Shown here: one piece after another, positions 1 to 10,000 of the stretch
How the letters are laid out: every line of letters begins with the position of its first letter
Numbering within the stretch: position 1 is the first letter of the stretch
Source of the DNA: Lachnospiraceae bacterium
GTDB lineage: Bacteria; Bacillota; Clostridia; Lachnospirales; Lachnospiraceae
NCBI GenBank assembly: GCA_021205385.1
Contig: JAJPXQ010000089.1
Location: forward strand, 1 to 61,333
DNA: 61,333 nt
Direction of reading: 5' to 3'
The notes under the pieces: model-generated
The model's database searches: none
Told to the model about the DNA's origin: nothing
Seen by the model: the letters and a program-made list of their open reading frames with translations, nothing else
Position numbers and translations under genes: made by a program

Positions 1-108
1 TACTTTGGGAAGACATACTCATTTTTTTAATTACAGTTTGCGGAAACTCAAGATTCAAAACAAATGATATTGTTTGGAAAAGATTAGATTGAGTAGTTTT
101 CCCGCAAT
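1..108. other. AT-rich DNA of unknown origin at the left edge
   Basis: This stretch is clearly richer in A and T than the GC-rich remainder of the window and has stop codons in the frame that leads into the deacetylase (at 28, 85 and 94). No gene or ribosome binding site is visible. It abuts a deacetylase that lacks its N-terminus, so it probably belongs to an insertion or rearrangement whose body lies outside the window. I could not match it to a known element end. Confidence 0.5.
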
Positions 109-705
109 GTGACATTCCCCTGGGGGAATGAGGACACCGCCACCCTCCTCTCCATCCTCGATGAATACGACGTCAAAGCCACCTTTTTCATGACCGGCGG
201 CTGGGTCGCATCCTACCCGGACGACGTGAAAGCCATCGCCGCCGCAGGACACGATCTCGGCAACCACAGCGAGAACCACAAGCAGATGTCGACCCTGAGC
301 GCCGGTGAATGTAAGGAGGAGATTCAGAGTGTCCACAATAAGGTAAAAGAGCTGACCGGCCTTGATATGACGCTGTTCCGGCCGCCCTACGGAGATTATA
401 ACGATACGCTGATTGAGGCCGCGAACGGGCTCGGATACCACGCGATTCAGTGGGACGTGGACAGCCTGGACTGGAAGGACTACGGTGCGGACGCGATCGT
501 CTCACGCGTGCTGGACAACGAGCATCTCGGGAACGGCTCGATTATCCTCATGCACAATGGTGCCACTTACACGAAAGATGCCCTGCCCCGGGTCATCGAG
601 GGGCTCAGGGAGAAGGGCTATGAACTCGTGCCGATCTCGGAGCTGATCTATACAGAAAATTATGAGATGGACCACGAGGGGCGACAGTATGTGACCGGCA
701 ACTAA
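109..705 (+). CDS. Polysaccharide deacetylase (NodB/CE4), N-terminally truncated, probably broken
   Basis: The CE4 family removes acetyl groups from peptidoglycan or other N-acetylated glycans. The open frame carries the HSxxxH-type metal motif (GNHSENH), RPPYGDYN, a WDVDSLDW segment and the ILMHN motif, so four of the five NodB motifs are present. The first motif, normally TFDD or TFDxxWG near the start of the domain, is replaced: the frame begins VTFPWGNEDT at a GTG with no Shine-Dalgarno sequence, and the catalytic Asp is missing. In-frame stops lie just upstream. Family members usually also have a signal peptide or membrane anchor, which is lost here. The break falls at about position 113-123, beside a perfect 8-bp inverted repeat. 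It is probably a gene remnant left by an insertion or rearrangement. It is the only gene except the right-edge one on the plus strand. Confidence 0.75.
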   Translation: MTFPWGNEDTATLLSILDEYDVKATFFMTGGWVASYPDDVKAIAAAGHDLGNHSENHKQMSTLSAGECKEEIQSVHNKVKELTGLDMTLFRPPYGDYNDTLIEAANGLGYHAIQWDVDSLDWKDYGADAIVSRVLDNEHLGNGSIILMHNGATYTKDALPRVIEGLREKGYELVPISELIYTENYEMDHEGRQYVTGN

Positions 706-706
706 A

Positions 707-727
707 GAAGGATTACTCCATCCTTTT
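707..727. terminator. Weak terminator-like hairpin between convergent genes
   Basis: A 6-bp stem (AAGGAT at 708-713, ATCCTT at 720-725) followed by a short T run sits where the deacetylase and MATE genes converge. It could end plus-strand transcription. The stem is short and overlaps the last codons of the MATE gene. Confidence 0.35.
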
Positions 728-2074
728 CAGCTCCGGCCAGACAGTCAGCAGCATTGTAAGAAAACAGGCTCCACCGCCGATCACATTCGATATCGGCTCA
801 GCCATGAATACGCCGTTCGTTCCCAGTCCCCACAGATACGGGAGAAGCAGCGTCAGCGGAACGACCATGACGACCTTCCGGAACAGGCTGAAAAAGATCG
901 CCTGCCTCTTCTTATTCAGAGCCTTGAAGACTGTCTGGCCACTGTACTGGAAAGCCTGCCCGATAAAAGCATAGAAATACAGGTGCAGCGCCGGGACCGC
1001 ATCGGCGAGCAGTGTTTCGTCCGAGCTGAAAATGGAGATGAAAAGGACGGGTCTCCATCGGATCAGCAGCCAGACGATCAGCGTATATGCCACGCCCGTC
1101 ATGGTCATAATCTGAATCGCCCTGCGGACATTTCCGGGACGTCCGGCTCCATAGTTATAACTGATAATCGGAGACGCACCCTCCGTCACCGCCATAACCG
1201 GCGTATCCAGGATCTGCCGCACAGAAGAGATGATCGTCATAATGGAGACATAGATTTCCCCGCCAAACTGCATCAACATGCGATTGCAGACAATCTGCAC
1301 CAGCGAATTGGTGCACTGCATGACAAAGGGCGCCGTGCCGAGACTCACGATGTCTCCGGCAAAGGGAAAATATTCCCGCAGCCGCTGCTGTCTTTCCCAT
1401 GTAATCCGGTACTCCAGGCGCCCGCCGCGCAGACAGCAGAGCACAAACAGAGCCGACAGCCCCTGCGAAATCACCGTGGCAAGAGCCGCTCCGCTCACGC
1501 CCATCCCCAATCCAAAGATAAACAGCGGATCAAGAAGCAGATTTGCGCCGGCGCCGATGATGACAGAGCACATGCCAAAACCCGGAAATCCCTGCGCGTT
1601 GATAAAAGGATTCATGCCGGTCGCCAGCATGGAAAACAGAGTTCCCAGCAGATAAATGCGCAGATAGACGACCGCGTAGCGCATCGCGCTCTCCGACGCC
1701 CCGAAAAGCGTCAGCAAGGGCTTCGCGCCCGCTTCGCCCACCAGGAAAATCAGGATCGCCGTCACGCAGAGCAGACGAAACGCGGTATTCATAATACGCC
1801 CGGCTTTCTCCCGGTTTCCCCGCCCGATCTCCATGGCAAAGAGCGGGGAGCCGCCCATCCCGTACATGTTGGTGAAAGCTGTGATGATGAGAATGACCGG
1901 AAAGCACAGTCCGACCGCTCCAAGCGCTTCGGTTCCCTCCCCCGGAATTCGTCCGATATAAATCCGGTCCACAATGCTGTAGAGCAGATTCAGAATCTGC
2001 GCCACCAGCATCGGGAAAGCGGTCTGCACAATATTTTTTGCTATTTTCCCGCTCTCAAAATCTACCTGCTTCAT
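713..2074 (-). CDS. MATE family efflux transporter
   Basis: This 453-residue polytopic membrane protein belongs to the multidrug and toxic compound extrusion family, which exports cationic drugs or metabolites in exchange for Na+ or H+. About twelve hydrophobic segments arranged as two related halves are visible, with typical MATE sequence such as the N-terminal FPMLVAQILNLLYSIVDRIYIG and the second-half ILDTPVMAVTEGASPIISYNYGA. The second motif (PIISYNYGAG) is typical of the bacterial NorM/MepA-like branch. The ATG overlaps the stop of the upstream hypothetical gene (ATGA), so it is the last member of the prfB-hom-thrH-addB-addA-aroD convoy. Substrate cannot be told from sequence. Confidence 0.9.
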   Translation of the reverse strand: MKQVDFESGKIAKNIVQTAFPMLVAQILNLLYSIVDRIYIGRIPGEGTEALGAVGLCFPVILIITAFTNMYGMGGSPLFAMEIGRGNREKAGRIMNTAFRLLCVTAILIFLVGEAGAKPLLTLFGASESAMRYAVVYLRIYLLGTLFSMLATGMNPFINAQGFPGFGMCSVIIGAGANLLLDPLFIFGLGMGVSGAALATVISQGLSALFVLCCLRGGRLEYRITWERQQRLREYFPFAGDIVSLGTAPFVMQCTNSLVQIVCNRMLMQFGGEIYVSIMTIISSVRQILDTPVMAVTEGASPIISYNYGAGRPGNVRRAIQIMTMTGVAYTLIVWLLIRWRPVLFISIFSSDETLLADAVPALHLYFYAFIGQAFQYSGQTVFKALNKKRQAIFFSLFRKVVMVVPLTLLLPYLWGLGTNGVFMAEPISNVIGGGACFLTMLLTVWPELKRME

Positions 2075-2706
2075 TTTTGTCCGCCCACTTCCTCACGATA
2101 GAGAATCAGTCCGCCCTTCCGGCTCCGGCCCGTATTCCAGAGTCCATCGAAGTCAAGCCATTTTGCCGCGCTGTAGGTGACTGCCTTCACCTGAAGGCAA
2201 CCCTCCTTCATCCGATAACCGATCAGCAGAAACCAGTGCCACTCATAATCCTTAAAGGCCGGATCATGATGCATCAACAACAGGCAGGGCACCGGAAAGC
2301 CACCGTCGATCTGCGCGCGCAGCTTCTCCCTCGCCGTCGGAAGGTCCGTCTCTCCCGGCAGTCCCTCCATAGCGAGCGTGCGGATGCCCCGCTCGTGCAG
2401 ATATGCGCTCATCCCATCCAGATAGATTTCCAGGCGTGCGACACCGCCCATGCGGGGCCGCAGATAAGGCTTCATCACCATGGCAAAAGCAATATAGCTC
2501 TGACGACTCAGGCCTTCTTTCCGACACAGGGAAAACGGGATTCCCGGAACCGCCAGATCGGGTCTGTGCAGGTCAAAATAGATGCAGCTGTCGCAGGCCG
2601 CTGCCGCCGCACAGCCGCCAAGCCTCATCATCGGATCAGTAAACCAGTCCTGACATCCGCCATATGAGGTTCCTATCTGAAAATAAGGCAGTTCCTTTGC
2701 AACCAT
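2071..2706 (-). CDS. Hypothetical protein with papain-like (C39-type) features
   Basis: I do not recognise a named family. The protein is about 211 residues. I chose the ATG at 2706 because GGAGGAG lies 10 nt upstream and overlaps the aroD stop; a longer reading to 2799 would overlap aroD. Near the N-terminus a Cys-rich segment (Cys18, and Cys32 in a GGCAAAAACD context) precedes a helix-like stretch. About two thirds along comes EWHWFLLIGY, which resembles the His strand of papain-fold and C39-like peptidases (HWVLVVGY), and then a VTYSAAKWLDFD strand. This suggests a cysteine-peptidase-like fold, but catalysis is inference. There is no signal peptide. It lies between aroD and the MATE gene and is translationally coupled to both. 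Confidence 0.7.
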   Translation of the reverse strand: MVAKELPYFQIGTSYGGCQDWFTDPMMRLGGCAAAAACDSCIYFDLHRPDLAVPGIPFSLCRKEGLSRQSYIAFAMVMKPYLRPRMGGVARLEIYLDGMSAYLHERGIRTLAMEGLPGETDLPTAREKLRAQIDGGFPVPCLLLMHHDPAFKDYEWHWFLLIGYRMKEGCLQVKAVTYSAAKWLDFDGLWNTGRSRKGGLILYREEVGGQK

Positions 2707-2713
2707 GAACGCG

Positions 2714-3481
2714 TCACTCCTCCGACAACTCTTCCAGATATTCTGCGAGACGCCCTGCCTCGATCTGGCCCGGAGCAGACGTCTGACCAATGCAGCCAAA
2801 GGTCACTGCCGAGCCGAACAGCTCTCCGCTCAGTCGGCTTATAAGCCCCAGTTTTCCCATCGACATCGTGATCAGAGGACGATCTGCATAGCGGCTGTTC
2901 ATTTCCCATGTGGCGTTCAACAGCGCGACTACATCGTCCTTTGTCTGCGGCGTCACCGCCAGCTTGCAGATGCTGGCTCCGGACTGCTGCATGACGCACA
3001 GGCGTTCCACCATCACACGGACCGAGGGCGTCTTCTGAAAATCATGACTGGATCCGACGACCAGAACGCCACAGGCTTTCAGTTCCTCCACCAGTTTCGT
3101 GGTCGCAGGAATCGCCTGCGCAAACATTTCTACATCAATAAGGTCTGCAAAACCGCTCCCGGCCGCCGCAAGATTCAGCACCCGATATTCCTGCCAGGAA
3201 ATATCTGCTTCGCCGCCCTCCGCAGCCGTCCGAATCGTAAAGAGAAGCGGCAGACCGCCCAGCTCTTTCCAGAGACTTTCCAGCATTCCTGTCACCGCAT
3301 CCGGCTCTTTCAGATTTTCAAACCAGTCCGCACGCCATTCCACAAGATCAGCAGGCGAACCCTTCAGAGCCTCCGCCTGCGTGAGAATCTCCGACTCCGT
3401 ATGTCCGACAATCGGCACACAAATCTTCGGCCTGCCCTCCCCGATAAGCAGATTCCTGATCCGCAGACTCTTTTTCTTCAT
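2714..3481 (-). CDS. aroD: 3-dehydroquinate dehydratase, type I
   Basis: AroD dehydrates 3-dehydroquinate to 3-dehydroshikimate in the shikimate pathway to aromatic amino acids. The 255-residue length fits the type I class. Visible active-site residues are the Schiff-base lysine in ICKLAV (Lys173) and the general-base histidine in GSSHDF (His146); the substrate-binding segment VEWRADWF (about residues 48-55) is also typical. An AAGGAG site precedes the ATG. It sits 20 bp downstream of addA and runs directly into the hypothetical gene. Other shikimate genes are not adjacent, although the trp operon that uses chorismate lies 27 kb away. Confidence 0.95.
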   Translation of the reverse strand: MKKKSLRIRNLLIGEGRPKICVPIVGHTESEILTQAEALKGSPADLVEWRADWFENLKEPDAVTGMLESLWKELGGLPLLFTIRTAAEGGEADISWQEYRVLNLAAAGSGFADLIDVEMFAQAIPATTKLVEELKACGVLVVGSSHDFQKTPSVRVMVERLCVMQQSGASICKLAVTPQTKDDVVALLNATWEMNSRYADRPLITMSMGKLGLISRLSGELFGSAVTFGCIGQTSAPGQIEAGRLAEYLEELSEE

Positions 3482-3500
3482 GACTTTCTTCTCCTTCCAG

Positions 3501-6500
3501 TTATACCGGGATCACTTCGCCCAGTGTAAATGAGTAGATCAGCCGCTCTCTTACCTGCTTTCCGGTGAGCATATGCAGCGCCTGCGCGTAATAGTCCAGC
3601 TGCACGCGATACTTGTCAGAAAGCTCGCGCCCTGTGCGTACGTGATCGGTCTTATAATCCACGAGGACAATGCCATTATCCTCGTAAAAGAAAGCATCAA
3701 TGATGCCCTGGATCAGCACGGTCTCCTCCGGATCCGAACCATCTACCTGATCGCCCGGCAGTCCGATGACGAAGGGCTGCTCACGGAACAGCTCTCCGCG
3801 CTCACCGGCGCGCTGCATTCGCACGGAAAGACCGCTTTCCTCCAGCGCGCGAAATTCGCTCCATCTTACCACACGTGCATCCTCCTCCGCAATTTTTCCG
3901 GCGTCCACAAGCCGCCGAAGCTCTGCGCGCATATCAGAGATTCTGCTGAAATCCAGCCACTCCATGACTGTGTGATAAACCGTCCCCCTCGCCGCGCCGG
4001 TCTTTCCTTCCGTCTGCTCGACAAACTGCGGAATCAGCGGAATCACATCGGACTCCGGATAAAGCTCCTCCTCCGCATCCGACTCCTCGCGCATCCGGAG
4101 CTTTTTGAGTTCTGTGACGCTGTATTTCTGCTTCGCGGCGGTTCGGTTCTTCCAGGAATATTCCCAGGAGAGACGCGCATCTACCTCCTGCGCAAGCGCC
4201 GGATCGGCTTCCTTCTGCAGAAGCTGCGCCTCCATTTCTTCTCTCGAAAGTTCCGCTGATACCTGCCCCGCAACCGCTTCACGGATAAGAGACTCCATCG
4301 AAATCCGGCGTACTGCGAGCGCGCTGTCTGCCGGATTGAGCGCCGGGAGAATCCACGCGAGACAGCAGCCTGCACCCGCGATCCGGGAAAACGACAGACG
4401 CTCTCCGCGCCGCTCTGTCTCCAGCAGCTTTTCTTCCGCCATGCCGGTCAGGATCAGTTTTTCCTTTGCACGCGTCATCGCCACATAGAGGATACGCAAT
4501 TCCTCCCCCAGAGAGTCCAGCCGGTTCTGCTTCCGGATCAGCTGTTTCAGCAGGGTGGGCCGGCGCAGTCTGCGCTCTGCGTCTATATAGTCAAGTCCGG
4601 CGCCCCAGCGGCTGTGCATCACCAGTTTATCACGGCTTTCCTGCCGGTTAAAGGATTTTCCCATACCTGACACGAACACAATCGGAAATTCCAGTCCCTT
4701 GCTATGGTGGATGCTCATGATCTGCACCGCGTCGCCGCCCTGTCCCGGCAATGCCGCCTCCCCGAGATCCATCTGATATTTCTGCATTCGTTCTATATAA
4801 CGAACAAAATGAAACAATCCGTGATAACTGATTTTCTCATAATCCTGCGCTTTCGCAAGCAGCATCTGTACATTGGCGAGGCGCTGCTCTCCGCCGGGCA
4901 GGGCCCGGATACGGTTCAGGTAATCGTGTTCCGCTACAATGCTCCACAGAAGCTCATGCACCGGCATGTAGGCCGCCCGCTCCCGGTTCTTCTGAAGCTC
5001 TGCGAAAAAAGCACGCAGGCGGCCGGAAAGCGAATCTTCCATTTCTTCTGTATAGGCAACACAGGCCCGGTGAAAACTTCCCTCCTGGCTCGCTGCACGT
5101 ATCTTCGCCAGCTCCTCCGAGGAAAAGCCGCCAAGCATCCCGTGCAGCGCTGCCGCAAGCGGAATCTCCTGCGTCGGATTGTCGAGTACCTTTAAATAAG
5201 ATAACAGCGTCTCGACTTCCATTGTCCCGAAATATCCCTCGCGCGACTGCGCCCTGGCCGGGATCCCTTCCTCCTGCAGCACCCGGACAAAGGTCTCGCT
5301 CCAGCCAGACATCGTGCGCAGCAGGATGACAATATCGCCGGGACGCACTGCGCGCATCTCTTCCTTCTCCATCACCTGCGCGTCCGCGAGCAGCTTTCGG
5401 ATACGCGATGCCACCAGATGAGCCTCCGCCTCCGGCTTTGTCCAGCGACACTCCTTCTCCCACGTCTCCCAGTCCTCCTTCGTAAGGACGCAGAGCTCTG
5501 CCTCCGCCGCGGCAGACTCCGGATAGAGCGCTCCCGCCCGCAGCGCTGCCGCATCATCATAGTCGATGCCGCCGAGTTCCGGACGCATAATACGTCGGAA
5601 CACCTCGTTGACAGGGGTGAGTACCTCGCTTCGACTGCGGAAATTCTGGTGCAGGTCGATGCGCACGCCTCCCTCATTTCCACCGTAATTTCTGTATTTT
5701 TCAAGGAAAAGTCCCGGCTCCGCCTGCCGGAATCGATAGATACTCTGCTTCACATCGCCGACCATGAAGCGGTTATCCCGCCCATGGCGGTTCCTGCTGA
5801 TGCTCTCGAGGATCGCTTCCTGCACGAGATTGGAATCCTGATACTCGTCCACCATGATCTCTTCAAAATAATCCGCGAACAGATCCGCCGTCTGCGACGG
5901 AACCAGCTTCCCATCAACTTCGCGTGTCAGAATACGCAGAGCCAGGTGCTCCTGATCTGAAAAATCCAGGATATTTTTCTTCCGCTTCTGCTCGTCAAAC
6001 CGCGTCATAAATTCTTTCGTCAGCGCTGCGAGTGTCCTCACCTGCTCCTTCGTCTTCCGAAGCTGCGCGAACTGGACATCGTCCGGCACCGAAAAATATT
6101 GCTTTTTCAGAGACTTCAGCGCATCTTTCATATCGCTGCGCAGCTCCATAACGCGCTCGCAAAGCTCCTCATCCGCGCCTGCCATCACCTTTGCACGCCG
6201 ACTCGGCAGCTTCATATAAGACACATCCGAAAGCAGATCGCGAAATTCTTCCACCGTGGCACAGTCCTGCAGATTCCGGAGCAGACGCTCATCATCCGCC
6301 AGCGCTTCCTGATAGGCCACAGGGCCTCCCGGCAGACGCGTGAGTTCCTCTGCTTCTCTGATGCAGCCTGCGGCATCCGCAGCCGCCGTATGCAGCTCCT
6401 GCAGCACCTCCGGCGCACCTGCGAAGGCGTCCCAGTCTCCTCCTTCCGGCATCTCATAGGCGTCCGCACAGTGTTCAAGCCAGCGAAGCGGCTGGGGACT

Positions 6501-7052
6501 CGCGACCGCATACTCATAAAGCTGAAGAATCATATCCTCCAGACCACCGCCCCGGTTCCCGCTCCCGTAGCTGTCCGCGAAACGCAAAAAGGCCTCTTCT
6601 CCGGCGCGATGCGCTCTGTTTACAACCTCCTGCGCGACATCCTGCTTGATCAGCCTGATCTCGCCTTCATCCGCAATACGGAAATTCGGGTTAAGATCGA
6701 TCGTGTGAAAATAATTCCGGATCACATACAGGCAGAAGCCATGAATCGTCGTGATCTGCGCACGATGCACAAGCGTTTCCTGCCGCTGCAGCCAGGAGTT
6801 CGAGGGATCGTCCTTCAGCAGTTCCCCGATGCGCTTTCCGATACGCTCCCGCATCTCACCCGCCGCCGCGTTGGTGAAGGTTGTAATCAACAGGCGATCC
6901 ACATCCACCGGATGCTCCGGGTCGGTGATCAGTGCAAGAATCCGCTCGACAAGCACCGCCGTCTTACCGGAACCCGCCGCGGCAGAGACCAGTATATTCG
7001 AATTTCTCGTATCGATGACCCTTCGCTGATCCTCGGTCCATACCACGCTCAT
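3501..7052 (-). CDS. addA: ATP-dependent helicase/nuclease subunit A
   Basis: AddA is the motor and one of the two nuclease subunits of AddAB, the Gram-positive counterpart of RecBCD, which resects double-strand breaks for RecA. The N-terminus carries the UvrD/Rep Walker A motif (AAAGSGKTAVL), helicase motif II with DEYQDSN, and motif VI near LYVAMTRAKEKL. The C-terminal RecB-like nuclease shows QGIIDAFF followed by VLVDYKTDH. I place the start at 7052 (MSVVWTEDQ), where ATG overlaps the addB stop (ATGA) behind GGAGGGAGAAGG. An upstream ATG at 7082 would lie inside addB. The length, about 1183 residues, is normal for the family. AddB is immediately upstream, as usual. Confidence 0.96.
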   Translation of the reverse strand: MSVVWTEDQRRVIDTRNSNILVSAAAGSGKTAVLVERILALITDPEHPVDVDRLLITTFTNAAAGEMRERIGKRIGELLKDDPSNSWLQRQETLVHRAQITTIHGFCLYVIRNYFHTIDLNPNFRIADEGEIRLIKQDVAQEVVNRAHRAGEEAFLRFADSYGSGNRGGGLEDMILQLYEYAVASPQPLRWLEHCADAYEMPEGGDWDAFAGAPEVLQELHTAAADAAGCIREAEELTRLPGGPVAYQEALADDERLLRNLQDCATVEEFRDLLSDVSYMKLPSRRAKVMAGADEELCERVMELRSDMKDALKSLKKQYFSVPDDVQFAQLRKTKEQVRTLAALTKEFMTRFDEQKRKKNILDFSDQEHLALRILTREVDGKLVPSQTADLFADYFEEIMVDEYQDSNLVQEAILESISRNRHGRDNRFMVGDVKQSIYRFRQAEPGLFLEKYRNYGGNEGGVRIDLHQNFRSRSEVLTPVNEVFRRIMRPELGGIDYDDAAALRAGALYPESAAAEAELCVLTKEDWETWEKECRWTKPEAEAHLVASRIRKLLADAQVMEKEEMRAVRPGDIVILLRTMSGWSETFVRVLQEEGIPARAQSREGYFGTMEVETLLSYLKVLDNPTQEIPLAAALHGMLGGFSSEELAKIRAASQEGSFHRACVAYTEEMEDSLSGRLRAFFAELQKNRERAAYMPVHELLWSIVAEHDYLNRIRALPGGEQRLANVQMLLAKAQDYEKISYHGLFHFVRYIERMQKYQMDLGEAALPGQGGDAVQIMSIHHSKGLEFPIVFVSGMGKSFNRQESRDKLVMHSRWGAGLDYIDAERRLRRPTLLKQLIRKQNRLDSLGEELRILYVAMTRAKEKLILTGMAEEKLLETERRGERLSFSRIAGAGCCLAWILPALNPADSALAVRRISMESLIREAVAGQVSAELSREEMEAQLLQKEADPALAQEVDARLSWEYSWKNRTAAKQKYSVTELKKLRMREESDAEEELYPESDVIPLIPQFVEQTEGKTGAARGTVYHTVMEWLDFSRISDMRAELRRLVDAGKIAEEDARVVRWSEFRALEESGLSVRMQRAGERGELFREQPFVIGLPGDQVDGSDPEETVLIQGIIDAFFYEDNGIVLVDYKTDHVRTGRELSDKYRVQLDYYAQALHMLTGKQVRERLIYSFTLGEVIPV

Positions 7053-10000
7053 GCCTTCTCCCTCCCACGGATCTTCTTCCATATTTCATCCGGCTCAAGA
7101 GGTTCAAGCCTGCGCTTCTTCAGACCGGGCAGCCGCTGGTCAAAACCGCATATGCTGTGGTAATCGCAAAACTGGCAGGCGCTTTCCTGCCGCAGTTCAT
7201 ACGGCGCAAGGCTCACCTCGCCGTTCAGAATCCGCTCTCCATACTCCTTTATCCTGTCATTTACATGACGTGACAGGGCGAGCAGCTGTTCCTCGTCCGC
7301 GACGCTTGAAGCAGCCGTGTATCCGCCCTCCTTCTTAAACTTCACCGGCAGCACATCTGAGCCGGACTGCGCCCCACGGTCCTGAAGCAGCACAACATTC
7401 TGATCACTGTTTACAATCCCGTTCCAGGCAAGCTCCTTCAGAAGTCGTCTGGCCGGATCTTCCTCATCCAGATAATCGAGCAGCGGATCCTCAATGTGAT
7501 AATAGAACATTCCGGCAGGGCGCACCTTTCCGCCGCTCCTGCTTTCCAGCTCCATCGCGGCGTTCAGATAGACCGCAAGCTGCAGCTGCAACCCATAGTA
7601 AACGCTCGTCAGATCGAAGCGCGTTCCTCCGCTCTTGTAATCGATCACGCGCACGAACACCTCGCCGTCCCGCCGGCAGACATCAAGCCGGTCGATCCTT
7701 CCCTGCAGGCGCATTCGCGCATTCTCCGAGAGCAGTACGGATACACTCGGCAGCTGTTCCAGATTCCGGAATGATACTTCTGTCTCCTCCGGTAAAAATT
7801 CGCCGCATTTCAGCTGTTCCAGCACCGCCCAGGCCGTGCGCTGCGCGACGCGCTCCATTCTCCGCAGCGTATACGCATCGCGCTCGTCTGCAAGAAGCGT
7901 TTTTTCCGTATATTCCTGAACCGCTTTCCCGAGCGCCTGCGCCATCCATTCTTCCCGCTTCTCATCCGGCACATGGAACCAGCCATATCCGCCCGCCTCC
8001 ACCGCTTCTGAAAAATATTTCAGCGCATCATGGAACACATTTCCCATGTCCACTGCCTTCAGTCCGCAGATCTCACGTTCCGCAAGACGCAGACCATACT
8101 GCAGGAAATGTGCGTAAGCACAGGCTGCAAAACGTTCCAGGCGTGTCACACTGCCGCCCAGCAGCCTGCCATAAAGTACCTTTGCCGTGGCCCGTCCTAT
8201 CGGTTCTTCCCTGCGCGTATAAAAGACCGCGTCCAGAAGCTCATCGAGTTTCTTTCTCCATGCTTCCTGCCCGGCAAACCAGCCGATCAGCGCCCGCTGC
8301 CCGGCCGTGGCCTCTCTCTTTTTTTCCGCATGCAGCGCCTCCGCAAGCAGACGCAGCGACCCCTCCGGAGCAGCCAGCTGTCCGATAAGACTCTGATCCG
8401 CCTCCGTACGCACGGGAACTTCCGGAAATAATTCCTGCACCGACGCAATCAGGTACGAGGGGCGCAGCGCGTTTCCATCCGCGTCCGCAAGGCTCCAGGA
8501 AAGGCAGAGCTGCCGGGATGGCTTCGTGAGCGTGAGATACATATAAAACTTCTGAATGCAGGTCTCCTGCCGCGCCGTTGGCGCAAGTTCCACGCCCTGT
8601 TCGCAAAGTCGCTCCCGGTCCATCTGAGAGAGCAGGCCTCCATCCCCCTTCTTTCGCGGCACACTGCCTTCATTCACTCCTGCAAAAAAGAGAACCTTCA
8701 CGTCCTTAAGACGGCTCCGTTCCATATCGCCGACAACGACCTGATCTGTCCCCGCCGGGATAAGACCGAGCCTCATCTCCGCAAATCCGGCGTCAAGAAG
8801 CTCTGCATACTCATCCAACGTCACCTGGCAATCGCCAAGCAGCATCACGAACTTATCAAATAACCCCATGACCATACCGTAGATCTGTGCATATTCACGG
8901 GCAAGGTCATGCTCTCCCGCCGCCTCAAAACGATTTTCATACTCTTTCAGACGCTGCTGAACCCCAAGCCCGAGCAAATAAGAGTACAGCGCCCGTGTCA
9001 TCGTCTCCGCATCGGCCTCTTTCTTTTTCATCTGCTCCGAGAGCAAAGCCAGCCCTTCCACCGCCTTTTCCCGCAGCGTATTCAGTGCTGCAAGCTCCTC
9101 CTCCGACATGTTTTTCAGCGGATAGCGCCAGTTCTTCGTCCAGCCGGACAGACCCCTGATTCCGCGCGCCAGTACATAGTTCTCCAGCAGATCGACTTCC
9201 GAAGCTCCGACCGGCGCCATACCGCTGCGCAGGAAACGAAACATCGCCTCGTAGGAAAAATCCTCCCGCAGCGCGCCCAGCAGCGCGCGCAAAGCCTCCA
9301 CAAAGGGATTCTTCAGAACATCCCGCTTCTGATCGATGAAGCCCGGAATATCCAGCGTGGCAAAAATCCTCGTAAAAAGCGTGCCATATGTCTCCAGATC
9401 TCCCGTGACAATCGCAATGTCACGATAACGATATCCCCTGTCACGCACCAGTTTCAGAATTTCCAGGCCGATATGCTCCGTCTCTTCCTGCGGGGAGCTC
9501 GCCGCAAAGAGCGTGATCTCATCGGTCTGCTCCGCATAATAACGATTCTCATGCCGGAAAATATGAGATTCCAGAAAGCCAAGCGCCGGCGCGTCCTGAT
9601 ATCGCCACACCTGTTCCCGTCCGAGCAGGACAGGCTCCTCCACGCGGACATGCGCCTTTTTCGCCGTCTCACCAAGGTCATGGATCGTCTTTTTCACCTT
9701 ATAAAACAGCGCGTGCTCCGCCTCCGGCGCGAAAACATCCTCATGGCTGTCAATTGTGAAGGTCGCATACACATCTTCCGAGAGCTCCAGCAGACGCCCG
9801 ATCAGCTCCATCTGAATCGGCGCGAAACCATTGTAGCCATCAAGTGCAATCACGCTGCCCTGCACCGAGGCGGACCTGTCGATAACCTGCGCAAGCGCCT
9901 CAAGAAGCTGCTCTGCCGTCAGATAGGCGTCCCTGAGATAAGACTGGAAAGCTTCGCAGATCACCTTCATGTCTGCAAGCTTAAAACAGAGCTGCGGATT

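Noticed and set aside
7053..7082. Ten-residue N-terminal extension of addA
   Set aside because: It lies inside addB; the ATG at 7052 overlaps the addB stop behind a strong ribosome binding site.
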